From: CAZPQM01 sp964588995
Lineage (GTDB): Bacteria > Pseudomonadota > Alphaproteobacteria > Rickettsiales > UBA8987
Reading direction: 5' to 3'
Assembly: GCA_964588995.1 (NCBI GenBank)
Contig: CAZPQM010000012.1
Span: 1 to 57,105, forward strand
DNA length: 57,105 nucleotides
Below are positions 25,794 through 33,864 of this stretch, in pieces (the first letter of the stretch is position 1; the number at the start of each line of letters is the position of its first letter). Position numbers and translations under genes: made by a program. Under the pieces are notes generated by a model that was given only the letters and a program-made list of their open reading frames with translations, did not search any database and was not told where the DNA came from.

Positions 25794-28571
25794 ATGACTA
25801 GAACAGAAGTTGTACAAAAAGGTGGTGGAAACCTTGGATATATAAGAACTGGTTCTACTGCTTTGCAAGAAGCTTTCCGTAAAGCAGCGGAAGAACGTGC
25901 CCCCGAGTTGATAGCAAAACGCGTTAAATCTCAACTTGCCGAAGACGCCGGGGTTTCGAAAAATGCGCAATTCCATATGGAAAATTATTTCCTGTTCCGT
26001 AATGACCAACCGGAGAAAATTCCTCTCGAGCTTCAAAAATCAATGCAATTAGGGGCCAAAAAAGTGGCCGAGCTGCAGAGCGAGGGTCATGCCGTTTTAG
26101 CTTTTAGAAAACAGTGGGCTCCAAATGATACGAGTCCCAATGAGCGCATAATGGATTTTGCGGTCATGGACCTAAAGAATGTCGACAAGTTTTTAAGAGT
26201 AGCTTTCTCAGGTTACAGCCAAGAAATACAGACAGCCCTTAACAGTACTCTTAAAAAGTTAAAACTTCACGAGAAAGCAGCCTTGGTAACAGAAATGACG
26301 TTGCCGGACGACCCTGCGAGAGCGTTTTCCCGTAATAGTACATTGTTAAACCAAGTTAAAGAGAGTGTTACAGAGCAAGTAGTAAACAACGCTGATACTA
26401 AATGGCAATTAGGTGCAAAAATTGGGAATTTTAATATTGCTATCGACGGTGACAAAGCGATAAACAAAATTCATGGTGGAAGTAAAGATATAAAAGATCT
26501 CGCCAAAGCTACGGCTAAATTTGGTGCCGGAGTTTCAGCTGCTATTATTGTTGTGGCATCACTCGGTGCGCCTGCCGTGGCCGGTGCGCTTGGTTATGCA
26601 GTTGTTGCTACGGTCGCGGCTGCCGGCATTAATAAAGGGGCTGCTCAGGTTATGAAGTGGTCCGATAAGCAGTTATCGCATGCGGCGTTTAGCAAAGAAC
26701 TAGCGCGGGAGGAGATGGAAGCACTTGTAGAACAAAACTTCTCTGCAACGATGGATAAAAATATTAAAGCTGCGCTGAGAAACATTGAAGGCGTTCAAAA
26801 TGCTGCAATCATTACCGACCAGGATATGAGCGACGCCAAAACAAAGGGAAAGCGCGGCGGTCAAGTTGAAGCGGCGAAGCAAAAAGCCGCGCTGTTGGAG
26901 GAACAGGCGCTCTACGACACCCCAGGCGAGCAGGCCGTTGCGCGGTTGGCGGCGAATGGATCGGCAGGGGCGAAGGCAGCGCTTGCCGAATTAGACCAAC
27001 TCAACCTACAGTTGGGAATGATAGACCGCCAAACGGCGAACGGCAAGGATCAATATGCGCGTCTGCTGGAAGTCGCAGCTGCAACGGCGAATGAAGACTT
27101 AGGCACAAATCTCAGTGCCAAAAGCCCGCAGGAATTGCTGCAAACGCTCGCGCTTGCCTCACGCTTGCGGGCGGAGAGCATAGTAAGAGGGGCAGATGGT
27201 GCAAGTTTGACTACATTTAATCCGAATGGGACACAATCTAGTCCAAGTACGCAACAAGATGCACACAATCTGGAGATAGTTGCTCGTGTCCAGATGATAG
27301 TAAACGAGAACAGCCAGGCATTGCAGGGAGGAGTGGACGCCATTATACGCCAGCAGCAGGAAAGCACGCTATCCGCCGATGCGCGGCAAACGCTGGAAAA
27401 TATTGCTGCTAATAATCAATTGCAACAAAACCTGCAGTATATTTTCGATTTTGTTAATAGCAATAATTATAGCACGCAAAATGTAGAACCGGCCAGAGCG
27501 CGCGAAGCGTTCATCTTGAAGGCTAAAGACCTTATTTCAGAGCAAATGCCTTCTGCACTTCAATCAGGAGATGAAGATCAAGTTAGACAAGCAGCAGAGC
27601 ACATTGCCGGGGAATTATGGGATGCACAGGCAGTTGAAATTAAGCCGATGTCAGCGGATGTAATTGACACGATTAATACGTCATTGAATGATAATGTTGA
27701 TAGATTAGCCCTAATAGAAGCGAATCTTCGCGAAGCTGCGCAGGAAATGGCTGATCGCGATGTGTATAGCACGCGCATCCATGAACAGGCCGCGCAGAAA
27801 GCTGCTGGTGCGTTGCGGAATATCATTAAGGATGAATCGGTTACCAATGAGCAGATTGTGATGATTGCCCGCGCCATGACCGCCGATGCGGAAGCGAGGG
27901 AGCAGGTTCACTCACACGCGCGCACTCAATATCAGGCGCCACGCAGTTTTGCTGAGCGTGCTGAGGCGCAGATGCAAGCGGATGGTGCAGCCTACACAGA
28001 TGTGGAAATGGAATATTTACGCACCATGCGTAAGCAGCATGCCAATTTAACCCGCGGTGCAAGCGAGCAGGACATATTGAATTTGCTTACATCACAGGGG
28101 CGAGTTGGCCAATTGGCGCTCGAAGCCATGAATGATGCGCGCAAAACCGTAAAGATGCGTGAGGCGGAAGCTTCTATCAAACCGGGCGGTGATTTGAACA
28201 TCGTATATGAGCAGACGAAGGAGCAATTAATCAAATATTACGAAGCGAATGAACAGTTTGCAAACGATCGTAAGGGCAAAGCCGAGGAAATGGCGAAAAT
28301 TCTGGTGGGTGTGAAAGAGGTTTCTTCCGCTCCAAAACCGACGGTCGATCAGATGCGAAGCGACTTAGCAGATTTTATGAGGGGCACGCAGGTCGCGCAG
28401 TCCGAAATACGTGCGCTGGAACATCAATTCCGACTTGCTGCTTACCAAGAAAAGTTGGCGGAACTAAGGCCTAACGGTAGCTTCAACGAGGCGGGAGAAC
28501 GCGAACAGGATAACAGCAGACTAGTCCTAGAGTCCCGTCAACCGGCTGGACAAGAACATGGCCGATCATAA
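25794..28571 (+). CDS. Large Ala-rich helical protein of unknown function
   Basis: A 925-residue protein that I cannot assign. It has no signal peptide. A strongly hydrophobic, Gly/Ala-rich segment at about residues 243-285 (FGAGVSAAIIVVASLGAPAV then AGALGYAVVATVAAAGIN) could be a helical hairpin in a membrane. The rest is charged and helical with many Ala-Glu-Gln stretches, especially 360-925, which suggests long coiled coils. AGGAAA-type sites precede the ATG. The hydrophobic hairpin within a long helical protein is reminiscent of membrane-inserting effectors or scaffold proteins, but that is only an analogy. Base use changes from AT-richer in the first third to GC-richer later. Confidence 0.6.
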   Translation: MTRTEVVQKGGGNLGYIRTGSTALQEAFRKAAEERAPELIAKRVKSQLAEDAGVSKNAQFHMENYFLFRNDQPEKIPLELQKSMQLGAKKVAELQSEGHAVLAFRKQWAPNDTSPNERIMDFAVMDLKNVDKFLRVAFSGYSQEIQTALNSTLKKLKLHEKAALVTEMTLPDDPARAFSRNSTLLNQVKESVTEQVVNNADTKWQLGAKIGNFNIAIDGDKAINKIHGGSKDIKDLAKATAKFGAGVSAAIIVVASLGAPAVAGALGYAVVATVAAAGINKGAAQVMKWSDKQLSHAAFSKELAREEMEALVEQNFSATMDKNIKAALRNIEGVQNAAIITDQDMSDAKTKGKRGGQVEAAKQKAALLEEQALYDTPGEQAVARLAANGSAGAKAALAELDQLNLQLGMIDRQTANGKDQYARLLEVAAATANEDLGTNLSAKSPQELLQTLALASRLRAESIVRGADGASLTTFNPNGTQSSPSTQQDAHNLEIVARVQMIVNENSQALQGGVDAIIRQQQESTLSADARQTLENIAANNQLQQNLQYIFDFVNSNNYSTQNVEPARAREAFILKAKDLISEQMPSALQSGDEDQVRQAAEHIAGELWDAQAVEIKPMSADVIDTINTSLNDNVDRLALIEANLREAAQEMADRDVYSTRIHEQAAQKAAGALRNIIKDESVTNEQIVMIARAMTADAEAREQVHSHARTQYQAPRSFAERAEAQMQADGAAYTDVEMEYLRTMRKQHANLTRGASEQDILNLLTSQGRVGQLALEAMNDARKTVKMREAEASIKPGGDLNIVYEQTKEQLIKYYEANEQFANDRKGKAEEMAKILVGVKEVSSAPKPTVDQMRSDLADFMRGTQVAQSEIRALEHQFRLAAYQEKLAELRPNGSFNEAGEREQDNSRLVLESRQPAGQEHGRS

Positions 28572-28584
28572 ATAGGAAAACAGT

Positions 28585-28893
28585 ATGAGTTTTGCAGCAA
28601 AATTTAAGCAAGCATCCGGCAGTCAGCTTTCAGCAAAAGAGAAAGTGTTGTTTGAACGCAGCGTGGTCTATGTGCTCACCCAGCCAGTGGGTGAGCTGAC
28701 CGCGCATTATGTGTTCCGCGTCAGCGATAAAGAGCGCGAAGCGTTTGAAGAAGTCACGAGCCGGGAGACGTTCGACATTCAGCTAGAGGACTACGGAACG
28801 ATTCTTTATGCTGGCTGGCTGGAGCCAACGTTCGAAGAGAAAAAAGAATTTCACCGCCTCTATGGCATTTACGCGGCGGATGTAGCGAATTAG
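28585..28893 (+). CDS. Hypothetical protein, last gene of the operon
   Basis: A 102-residue soluble protein with no recognised family. It has an alternating pattern of charged and aromatic residues (YGTILYAGWLEPTFEEKKEFH near its end). It begins 13 bases after the large upstream gene, with AGGAAA before its ATG, so it is probably cotranscribed with it. Confidence 0.58.
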   Translation: MSFAAKFKQASGSQLSAKEKVLFERSVVYVLTQPVGELTAHYVFRVSDKEREAFEEVTSRETFDIQLEDYGTILYAGWLEPTFEEKKEFHRLYGIYAADVAN

Positions 28894-28978
28894 AGGTAGT
28901 AGGGAGAGGTGACTTGTGATGGTAGGCGAGCATTTTTCGCTGCAGCCTAATCCCAAAGCCCTAACCACCAATCATAAA

Positions 28979-29187
28979 TCACTAGTCACTAGTCACCAGT
29001 CACCAGAGATTGCTTCAGGCCTTTCGGCCTTCACCATGACGGGATGATTGAAAAAGTAAATACATCGTCATTGCGAGGAGCGTCAGTGACGCGGCAATCT
29101 GATGCGATGTATGGCGGCCTTAGATCGCCGCGCTTCGCTCGCGATGAGGTTTAAGGGCTGAGATCGCCGCGCTTCGCTCGCGATGAC
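28979..29187. repeat. Short tandem repeats and family A-type palindromes in a 316-base gap
   Basis: Positions 28979-29006 hold four tandem 7-base units of CACTAGT/CACCAGT type. Positions 29069-29187 hold a REP-like palindrome starting GTCATTGCGAGGAGCGTCAG. It contains a 26-base direct repeat (29122-29147 and 29161-29186; core CGCCGCGCTTCGCTCGCGAT) at a 39-base period. No gene is seen in this gap. Confidence 0.7.
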
Positions 29188-29209
29188 GGGCAAGAGAGCA
29201 GGTTAGATG

Positions 29210-29842
29210 CTACCTGATCCCCCAGTTTTTATATTTCCGCATGGTTTCGGATTCACCGCCGAGGTCGAAGACGGAGCGATATTCAATACCCTTTTTCGTG
29301 TAATAATCCTGATGGTAGCTCTCGGCGACGTAAAAATCATCCGCGGGGAGAATTTTGGTCGCAATCGGTTTGTTGAACCTGCCCGATGCGTCCATCGCCG
29401 CTTTGGAGGCTTCGGCTGCTTTTTGCTGCGCCTCATTGTGGTAGAAAACGCGGCTCAGATATTGTGGGCCGATATCCACGCCCTGCCCGTCTTCCTGCGT
29501 CGGGTCGTGCACCAGCCAGAAGGCTTCAAGCAGCTTTTCATAGCTGATTTTGTCCGGGTCATAGGCGAGGCGGATCGCTTCTACATGGTCGGTCTGCTTG
29601 GCAGAAACCTGTTCATAGGTCGGGTATTCCGTTTCCCCGCCCGTATAGCCGGAAACGACGTCTTCTACGCCCTCAATCGCCTCAAATTCAGACTCAACGC
29701 ACCAAAAACATCCCGCTGCAAACGTTGCCACCTCCAGCCCGTCGGGCGTATTATCTGCGGGGATTTTTTGAATGCTGTCCTGTGCGCTCGCGTTCATGCT
29801 CAAAGCTCCGAATAGGGTGAATAGAATGAATAATGCTTTCAT
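29210..29842 (-). CDS. msrA: Exported peptide methionine sulfoxide reductase MsrA
   Basis: A 210-residue MsrA with an N-terminal signal peptide (about 1-19, ALFILFTLFGALSMNASA), so a periplasmic form is predicted. The catalytic Cys lies in AAGCFWCVESEFE. VVSGYTGGETEYPTYEQV, TDHVEAIRLAYDP and the ESYHQDYY segment match the family. It reduces methionine-S-sulfoxide in damaged proteins. The ATG at 29842 starts the signal peptide exactly; a longer frame to 29917 reads into repeat DNA. Confidence 0.92.
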   Translation of the reverse strand: MKALFILFTLFGALSMNASAQDSIQKIPADNTPDGLEVATFAAGCFWCVESEFEAIEGVEDVVSGYTGGETEYPTYEQVSAKQTDHVEAIRLAYDPDKISYEKLLEAFWLVHDPTQEDGQGVDIGPQYLSRVFYHNEAQQKAAEASKAAMDASGRFNKPIATKILPADDFYVAESYHQDYYTKKGIEYRSVFDLGGESETMRKYKNWGIR

Positions 29843-29927
29843 ACAAGTTGTTTCGGCAGGGCGATGGTAAAAGTTGCAGGCGGGAGGATCGTGCCCCACG
29901 TCATCGCGGGTGTTCACTGGTCATGCC

Positions 29928-30059
29928 CCACTCCCAACCTCCCCCCGCAAGCGGGAGGAGGAGATGGAACCACGTCATCACGAGGAGGGCTTTAGCCCGA
30001 CGTGGTGATCTCAGGCCGCAGCCCGAGATTGCTTCGTCGTTTCACTTCTCGCAATGACG
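29928..30059. repeat. Partial family B end and a full 87-bp family A element
   Basis: 29928-29963 resembles one end of the family B element (CCTCCCCCCGCAAGCGGGAG). 29973-30059 is an 87-bp element starting GTCATCACGAGGAGGGC after one base and ending CTCGCAATGACG. Its reverse complement is nearly identical, with three differences by eye, to 55943-56029. Confidence 0.75.
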
Positions 30060-30066
30060 CTAGCTC

Positions 30067-30966
30067 TTACACATTATCTATCAACCGCGTTTTGCCCAGC
30101 CATGCCGCCGCAAGCACCCGGAAAGGGTTTTCTCCCGACGTAACAGGCTGGAAGGTGGCGGCATCGCGCACCGCGATATAATCCACATCGTTGAACCCCC
30201 CATGCATGAGCGTTTCAAAGGCCCAGGCCTTGGACGTTTCAATGGATTTTCCCTCCGCAACGCGAGACTTCACCTCGCCGATCACCTGATAGAGCAATGG
30301 CGCGACTTCGCGTTCTTCTGCGTTGAGATAGCGATTGCGCGAACTCATGGCAAGCCCATCCGCCTCACGCAAGGTAGGTGCGCCGATCATTTCGATCGCC
30401 CTGCCCTGCTCTTTCACCATCTGCCGGATCACCGCCAGTTGCTGATAGTCCTTCTCGCCGAACACCGCCATATCCGGCTGCACCTGATCGAAGAGAATGC
30501 CGACCACCTGCTTTACGCCGCTGAAAAAATGGGGGCGGTGTTCACCTTCTAACTGGCTGCTGAGCGTATTTTTGTCATCCTGAGCGAAGCGGAGCGGTGT
30601 CGAAGGATCTTGCTCTCTCTTCTGAGATGCTTCGGCTGTGGGCTGACGCCCTTCGCTCAGAATGACAGAATTCTCATAAATCTCTTCCACTTCAGGGAGA
30701 TAGACCACATCTACCCCAGCCGCTTTCAGCTTGGCAATATCCTCCGCCTGCGAGCGCGGATAATGGTCAAAATCCTCATCCGGTGCAAACTGCGTCGGGT
30801 TGACGAAAATGCTCGCGACCACCACATCCGCATGCTGCTTCGCTGTTTCTATAAGCGATAGATGGCCCGCATGCAACGCCCCCATCGTCGGCACGAAGCC
30901 GATGCGCTGTTGCCGTAACGCTTCCAACTCATGTTTAAGTTGCTGCTGTGTAGTTGCTATCTTCAT
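30067..30966 (-). CDS. panC: Pantothenate synthetase with an in-frame palindromic insertion
   Basis: PanC joins pantoate and beta-alanine in vitamin B5 synthesis. The 299-residue product has FVPTMGALHAGHLSLI (HIGH-type motif), VVASIFVNPTQFAPDEDFDHYPR, RPHFFSGVKQVV, FGEKDYQQL and MSSRNRYL, all intact. Between VEEIYEN and EGEHRPHFFSGV there is an extra stretch (about residues 100-135) that includes 31 residues encoded by the repeat element at 30574-30666. In other PanC proteins this site is a short flexible segment before the G-x-x-RP motif. The enzyme core is complete, so it is likely functional. Confidence 0.95.
   Translation of the reverse strand: MKIATTQQQLKHELEALRQQRIGFVPTMGALHAGHLSLIETAKQHADVVVASIFVNPTQFAPDEDFDHYPRSQAEDIAKLKAAGVDVVYLPEVEEIYENSVILSEGRQPTAEASQKREQDPSTPLRFAQDDKNTLSSQLEGEHRPHFFSGVKQVVGILFDQVQPDMAVFGEKDYQQLAVIRQMVKEQGRAIEMIGAPTLREADGLAMSSRNRYLNAEEREVAPLLYQVIGEVKSRVAEGKSIETSKAWAFETLMHGGFNDVDYIAVRDAATFQPVTSGENPFRVLAAAWLGKTRLIDNV
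30574..30666. repeat. 93-bp palindromic element (family C) inside panC
   Basis: The ends are inverted repeats: GTCATCCTGAGCGAAG (30574-30589) and CTTCGCTCAGAATGAC (30651-30666), with one mismatch in 16. The length is 31 codons, so the panC frame is kept. Related ends occur at 33655-33742 and 56037-56068 between genes. Confidence 0.85.
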
Positions 30967-31082
30967 TACTTACTCTCATCGCCCGAATTGCAATATGATC
31001 ATAGGGCAATCCGTCAGCTTCGCCTAGTAGATTACCCTATAATTTTGTTGCACAAACTCCGCGTCATGCCATAACTAGCCCT

Positions 31083-32252
31083 ATGCCGCTACATGCCATT
31101 GCACATATTGAACCGGGAGAACAGACGGTTTCCGCTGTTTATGCGGAACTGGTGGGAAGCGGAGCGCTGCAGCGTGATCCGCATCAGGAGCGCGTAGCCG
31201 CCCTGCTGGATGCACAGCTCACACTGCTTGACGGCGATAACGGTCGCGGCGAAACACGCTGGTGGCAATCTCCCCCCTTTATCCCCCCCCGCTGGCGGGG
31301 GGGGATAAAGGGGGGAGCGCCTAATCAGGGGCTCTATATCTATGGCACAGTGGGCCGCGGTAAATCCTTGTTGATGGATATTTTCTTCCACCTTGCTGAC
31401 GTCAAACGCAAGTGGCGCATCCATTTTCATGCCTTTATGCTGGAGGTACATAAGCGGCTGCACCAGTTGGATACGCGCACCGATAATGCGCTGATGGACG
31501 TTGCCGAGCAGATCGCTGAGCAGAACCGGCTGCTCTGTTTCGATGAATTTCAGGTACACGACATTGCCGATGCGATGCTTCTCTCCCGGCTGTTTCAGGC
31601 GCTGTTTGCACACGATGTACGCGTGGTGACGACCTCCAACCGTGTGCCGGAAGATTTATATCTGAACGGCTTGCACCGCGACCGCTTTTTGCCCTTTATA
31701 GACTTACTCAAAGAGCGGCTTGAGGTCACGTCGCTCGCCGGAGAGCTGGATTATCGTAAGCAGCATTTGCAGCAATTACAGACGACCTATTTTACGCCGC
31801 TGGGGAAAAAAGCAGAACGTTTCCTTGAAAACGTCTTTGCCGATTTAACGCAGGGTGGTGAGATCGAATCCGGCACGTTGGATGTCAACGGCCGCACCCT
31901 CACCGTGCCGAAAATGCATGGGGATACGGCCTGGTTCAGCTTTTCCGAGCTATGTGAGAAACCGCTTGGCGCGGCGGATTATATTGCCATTGCCGAGCAG
32001 TTCAGCTGTCTGCTGCTTGCCGATATTCCGAAGCTCAGCAAGGCTAAGCGGAATGAGGCCAAGCGCTTCGTTACGCTGATTGATGCACTCTATGAACATA
32101 AAACCAAGCTGATATGTACGGCCGCCGTACTGCCAGATAAGATCTACCCAAAGGGCGATGTCGCGTTTGAATTTGAACGCACCGTCTCGCGCTTGAATGA
32201 GATGCAATCCGAGGCGTATTTCGGCGCAGAACATCACAGCCGCACGACATAA
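31083..32252 (+). CDS. zapE: Cell division ATPase ZapE (AFG1-like) with a palindromic insertion
   Basis: A 389-residue ZapE/AFG1-family ATPase, associated with Z-ring function in proteobacteria. Walker A is IYGTVGRGKSLLMDIFF, Walker B is RLLCFDEFQVHDIADAM, and VVTTSNRVPEDLYLNGL and FERTVSRLNEMQSEAY are family motifs. Just before Walker A the residues SPPFIPPRWRGGIKGGA are encoded by a perfect 48-bp palindrome (31270-31317) and are foreign to the family, where WW is followed directly by a short link to GLYIYG. The enzyme is otherwise complete. Confidence 0.92.
   Translation: MPLHAIAHIEPGEQTVSAVYAELVGSGALQRDPHQERVAALLDAQLTLLDGDNGRGETRWWQSPPFIPPRWRGGIKGGAPNQGLYIYGTVGRGKSLLMDIFFHLADVKRKWRIHFHAFMLEVHKRLHQLDTRTDNALMDVAEQIAEQNRLLCFDEFQVHDIADAMLLSRLFQALFAHDVRVVTTSNRVPEDLYLNGLHRDRFLPFIDLLKERLEVTSLAGELDYRKQHLQQLQTTYFTPLGKKAERFLENVFADLTQGGEIESGTLDVNGRTLTVPKMHGDTAWFSFSELCEKPLGAADYIAIAEQFSCLLLADIPKLSKAKRNEAKRFVTLIDALYEHKTKLICTAAVLPDKIYPKGDVAFEFERTVSRLNEMQSEAYFGAEHHSRTT
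31270..31317. repeat. Perfect 48-bp palindrome inside zapE
   Basis: A 23-bp stem with a TG loop: the left arm begins CTCCCCCCTTTATCCCC and the right arm ends GGGGATAAAGGGGGGAG, with no mismatch. The length is 16 codons. It resembles the ends of the family B elements. Confidence 0.9.
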
Positions 32253-32322
32253 TCGCCTGTAAAGAGAGCAGATGCGCTAAGTCTATGTATACAAGCCGTT
32301 TTTGTGCTATACTGCGGTTATT

Positions 32323-32814
32323 ATGAAACGTGTGGGGAACTGGCTGAAAGGGCGCAAAGACGCACAAAAAGCCGATAAACAGCCTGGCGCGCAGGATCCG
32401 CCTGCTCAAACACCGCCGAAGCAACCGGAGAATGAGATCCCGCCGGATAAGACGGCGGCGATAGAGGATGCTGCACATGTGGAATCCCCTCTGCCAAATG
32501 AACCGGCGGATGATGCGGATACGCAACAATCCTACCTGCCGGATATTGACCCCGAAGCCCTATTGGAGGCCGTTATGCCTACCGGCGTCATGCAAATCAC
32601 CCTGTTAAACGGCGTTGCGCCGGACGGAACTGCCTTTTATGCCTATGTCGCTTTTGATGAGGATCTGCGCGAAGAATTTTTCACCATGCTGGAGGAAAAA
32701 GGCGAGATTCATCCCTTTGCGTTGATCGTCGAAGAAGGGGAAGGCTACCCCTCTCTTGACGTGCAGGAGCGGATGGAAGCGCTGTACGATTACAAAACGC
32801 CGCCCCAAGGCTAG
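32323..32814 (+). CDS. Hypothetical protein
   Basis: A 163-residue protein with a Pro-, Asp- and Glu-rich disordered first half (about 10-70) and a compact second half (about 80-160: LEAVMPTGVMQITLLNGVAP and FYAYVAFDEDLREEFFTML). No signal peptide. Not recognised. TGCTATACT just upstream may be its -10. The ATG at 32323 is chosen over an upstream in-frame one because it starts MKRVGNWLKG. Confidence 0.55.
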   Translation: MKRVGNWLKGRKDAQKADKQPGAQDPPAQTPPKQPENEIPPDKTAAIEDAAHVESPLPNEPADDADTQQSYLPDIDPEALLEAVMPTGVMQITLLNGVAPDGTAFYAYVAFDEDLREEFFTMLEEKGEIHPFALIVEEGEGYPSLDVQERMEALYDYKTPPQG

Positions 32815-32943
32815 CACCCGTGGCATTATAGCCACAGCTGCGGCATCTGCATCACGTCAACAGCCCGTTACTCACCACCTGCCTTTATACCCGCAACTCC
32901 ATGCTTTAATGTAAGCATGTGTGAAGAGAAGGAGCGCGTGAGA

Positions 32944-33408
32944 ATGCGATTTTGTGTCCTGGTGCTACTGTGCCTCGCAGTCAGCATCGCCAATAACTAT
33001 TCGGTGCAGGCTGAGGATGTCGTTGATAGTTGGTATATTGAGGGGCAGGTCCACCCCGCCTATGAGTTGACGGTCGATATCAACGGCAAGGTGGCCAAAA
33101 GCTTCGTGTCTGAAGATGAAAAAATTCGCATTTTCATGTATGCGATTGAGGAAGCCGCGCTGAAAGATGACGCAAATACGATTACCATCACGGAAAAAGT
33201 CATCCGCGAAATTGATCAGGATGTCGGTACCGACCGCAGCTGGCGGTTTAATGTGCGTTATCAGTCGGATATGACCAAGCCGGAAACCGCGACCAAACTA
33301 CTTACCGTGGTGGGTCAGGAGGCCCCTTTCCCTGCGGTGGGTCATACGGAAACCAAAACCTTCGCCTTCCCCAAACATAAACCCGCAGACGAAGCGGACG
33401 CTTCCTGA
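32944..33408 (+). CDS. Small exported hypothetical protein
   Basis: A 154-residue protein with a clear signal peptide (about 1-23, RFCVLVLLCLAVSIANNYSVQA). The mature part is beta-rich with regular charged and hydrophobic alternation and no Cys. AAGGAG lies about nine bases before the ATG at 32944, which supports this start. No family recognised. It is followed by a long repeat region. Confidence 0.6.
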   Translation: MRFCVLVLLCLAVSIANNYSVQAEDVVDSWYIEGQVHPAYELTVDINGKVAKSFVSEDEKIRIFMYAIEEAALKDDANTITITEKVIREIDQDVGTDRSWRFNVRYQSDMTKPETATKLLTVVGQEAPFPAVGHTETKTFAFPKHKPADEADAS

Positions 33409-33424
33409 TTGCACCCATCGCGCT

Positions 33425-33805
33425 GCTTGCGGCGCACTTTTCTACTCCTCCCCCCGCTTGCGGAGCACTTATCTACTCCTCCTCCGCTTGCGGGGGGAGG
33501 TAGGGAGGGGGGCATGACCTATGAACACCCCCACCACTGCGGCTAATATCCTTGCGGATATAAGCCTCGTTGCCTCCCCCGCACGCAGGGGAGGATGCGT
33601 TCTTATCCCCTTTCCCTCTGGGAGAGGGTGAGGGCGTCATTGCCCGCACTCTTTTTGTCATGCTGAGCGAGCAGGGCGAGTCGAAGCATCTTTGCAGACG
33701 CTCAGTCACATAAGATCCTTCGGAGCCGCTCAGGATGACAGGCGCACGCAGGAGAGGATGCGTTCTTTATCCCCTCTCCCTCGGTGAGAGGGTTAGGGCG
33801 AGGGT
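33425..33805. repeat. Cluster of palindromic elements of several families
   Basis: The 456-base gap before valS holds no gene I can support. 33440-33600 is a family B element in reverse layout to 21754: tandem ends (CTTGCGGAGCACTT type), inner stem with CCCCCACC, a side hairpin with GGCTAATATCC and GGATATAAGCC, and the end CCTCCCCCGCACGCAGGGGA. 33655-33742 is a family C element (CATGCTGAGCGAGCAG to GCTCAGGATGACAG). Short inverted CCCTCTCCC/GGGAGAGGG units flank both. Confidence 0.72.
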
Positions 33806-33864
33806 TAGCCCTCATACCCGAGCCTGACCAGGGTGTCTTCTTTCTATCTCGGAAAATCCCGAAA

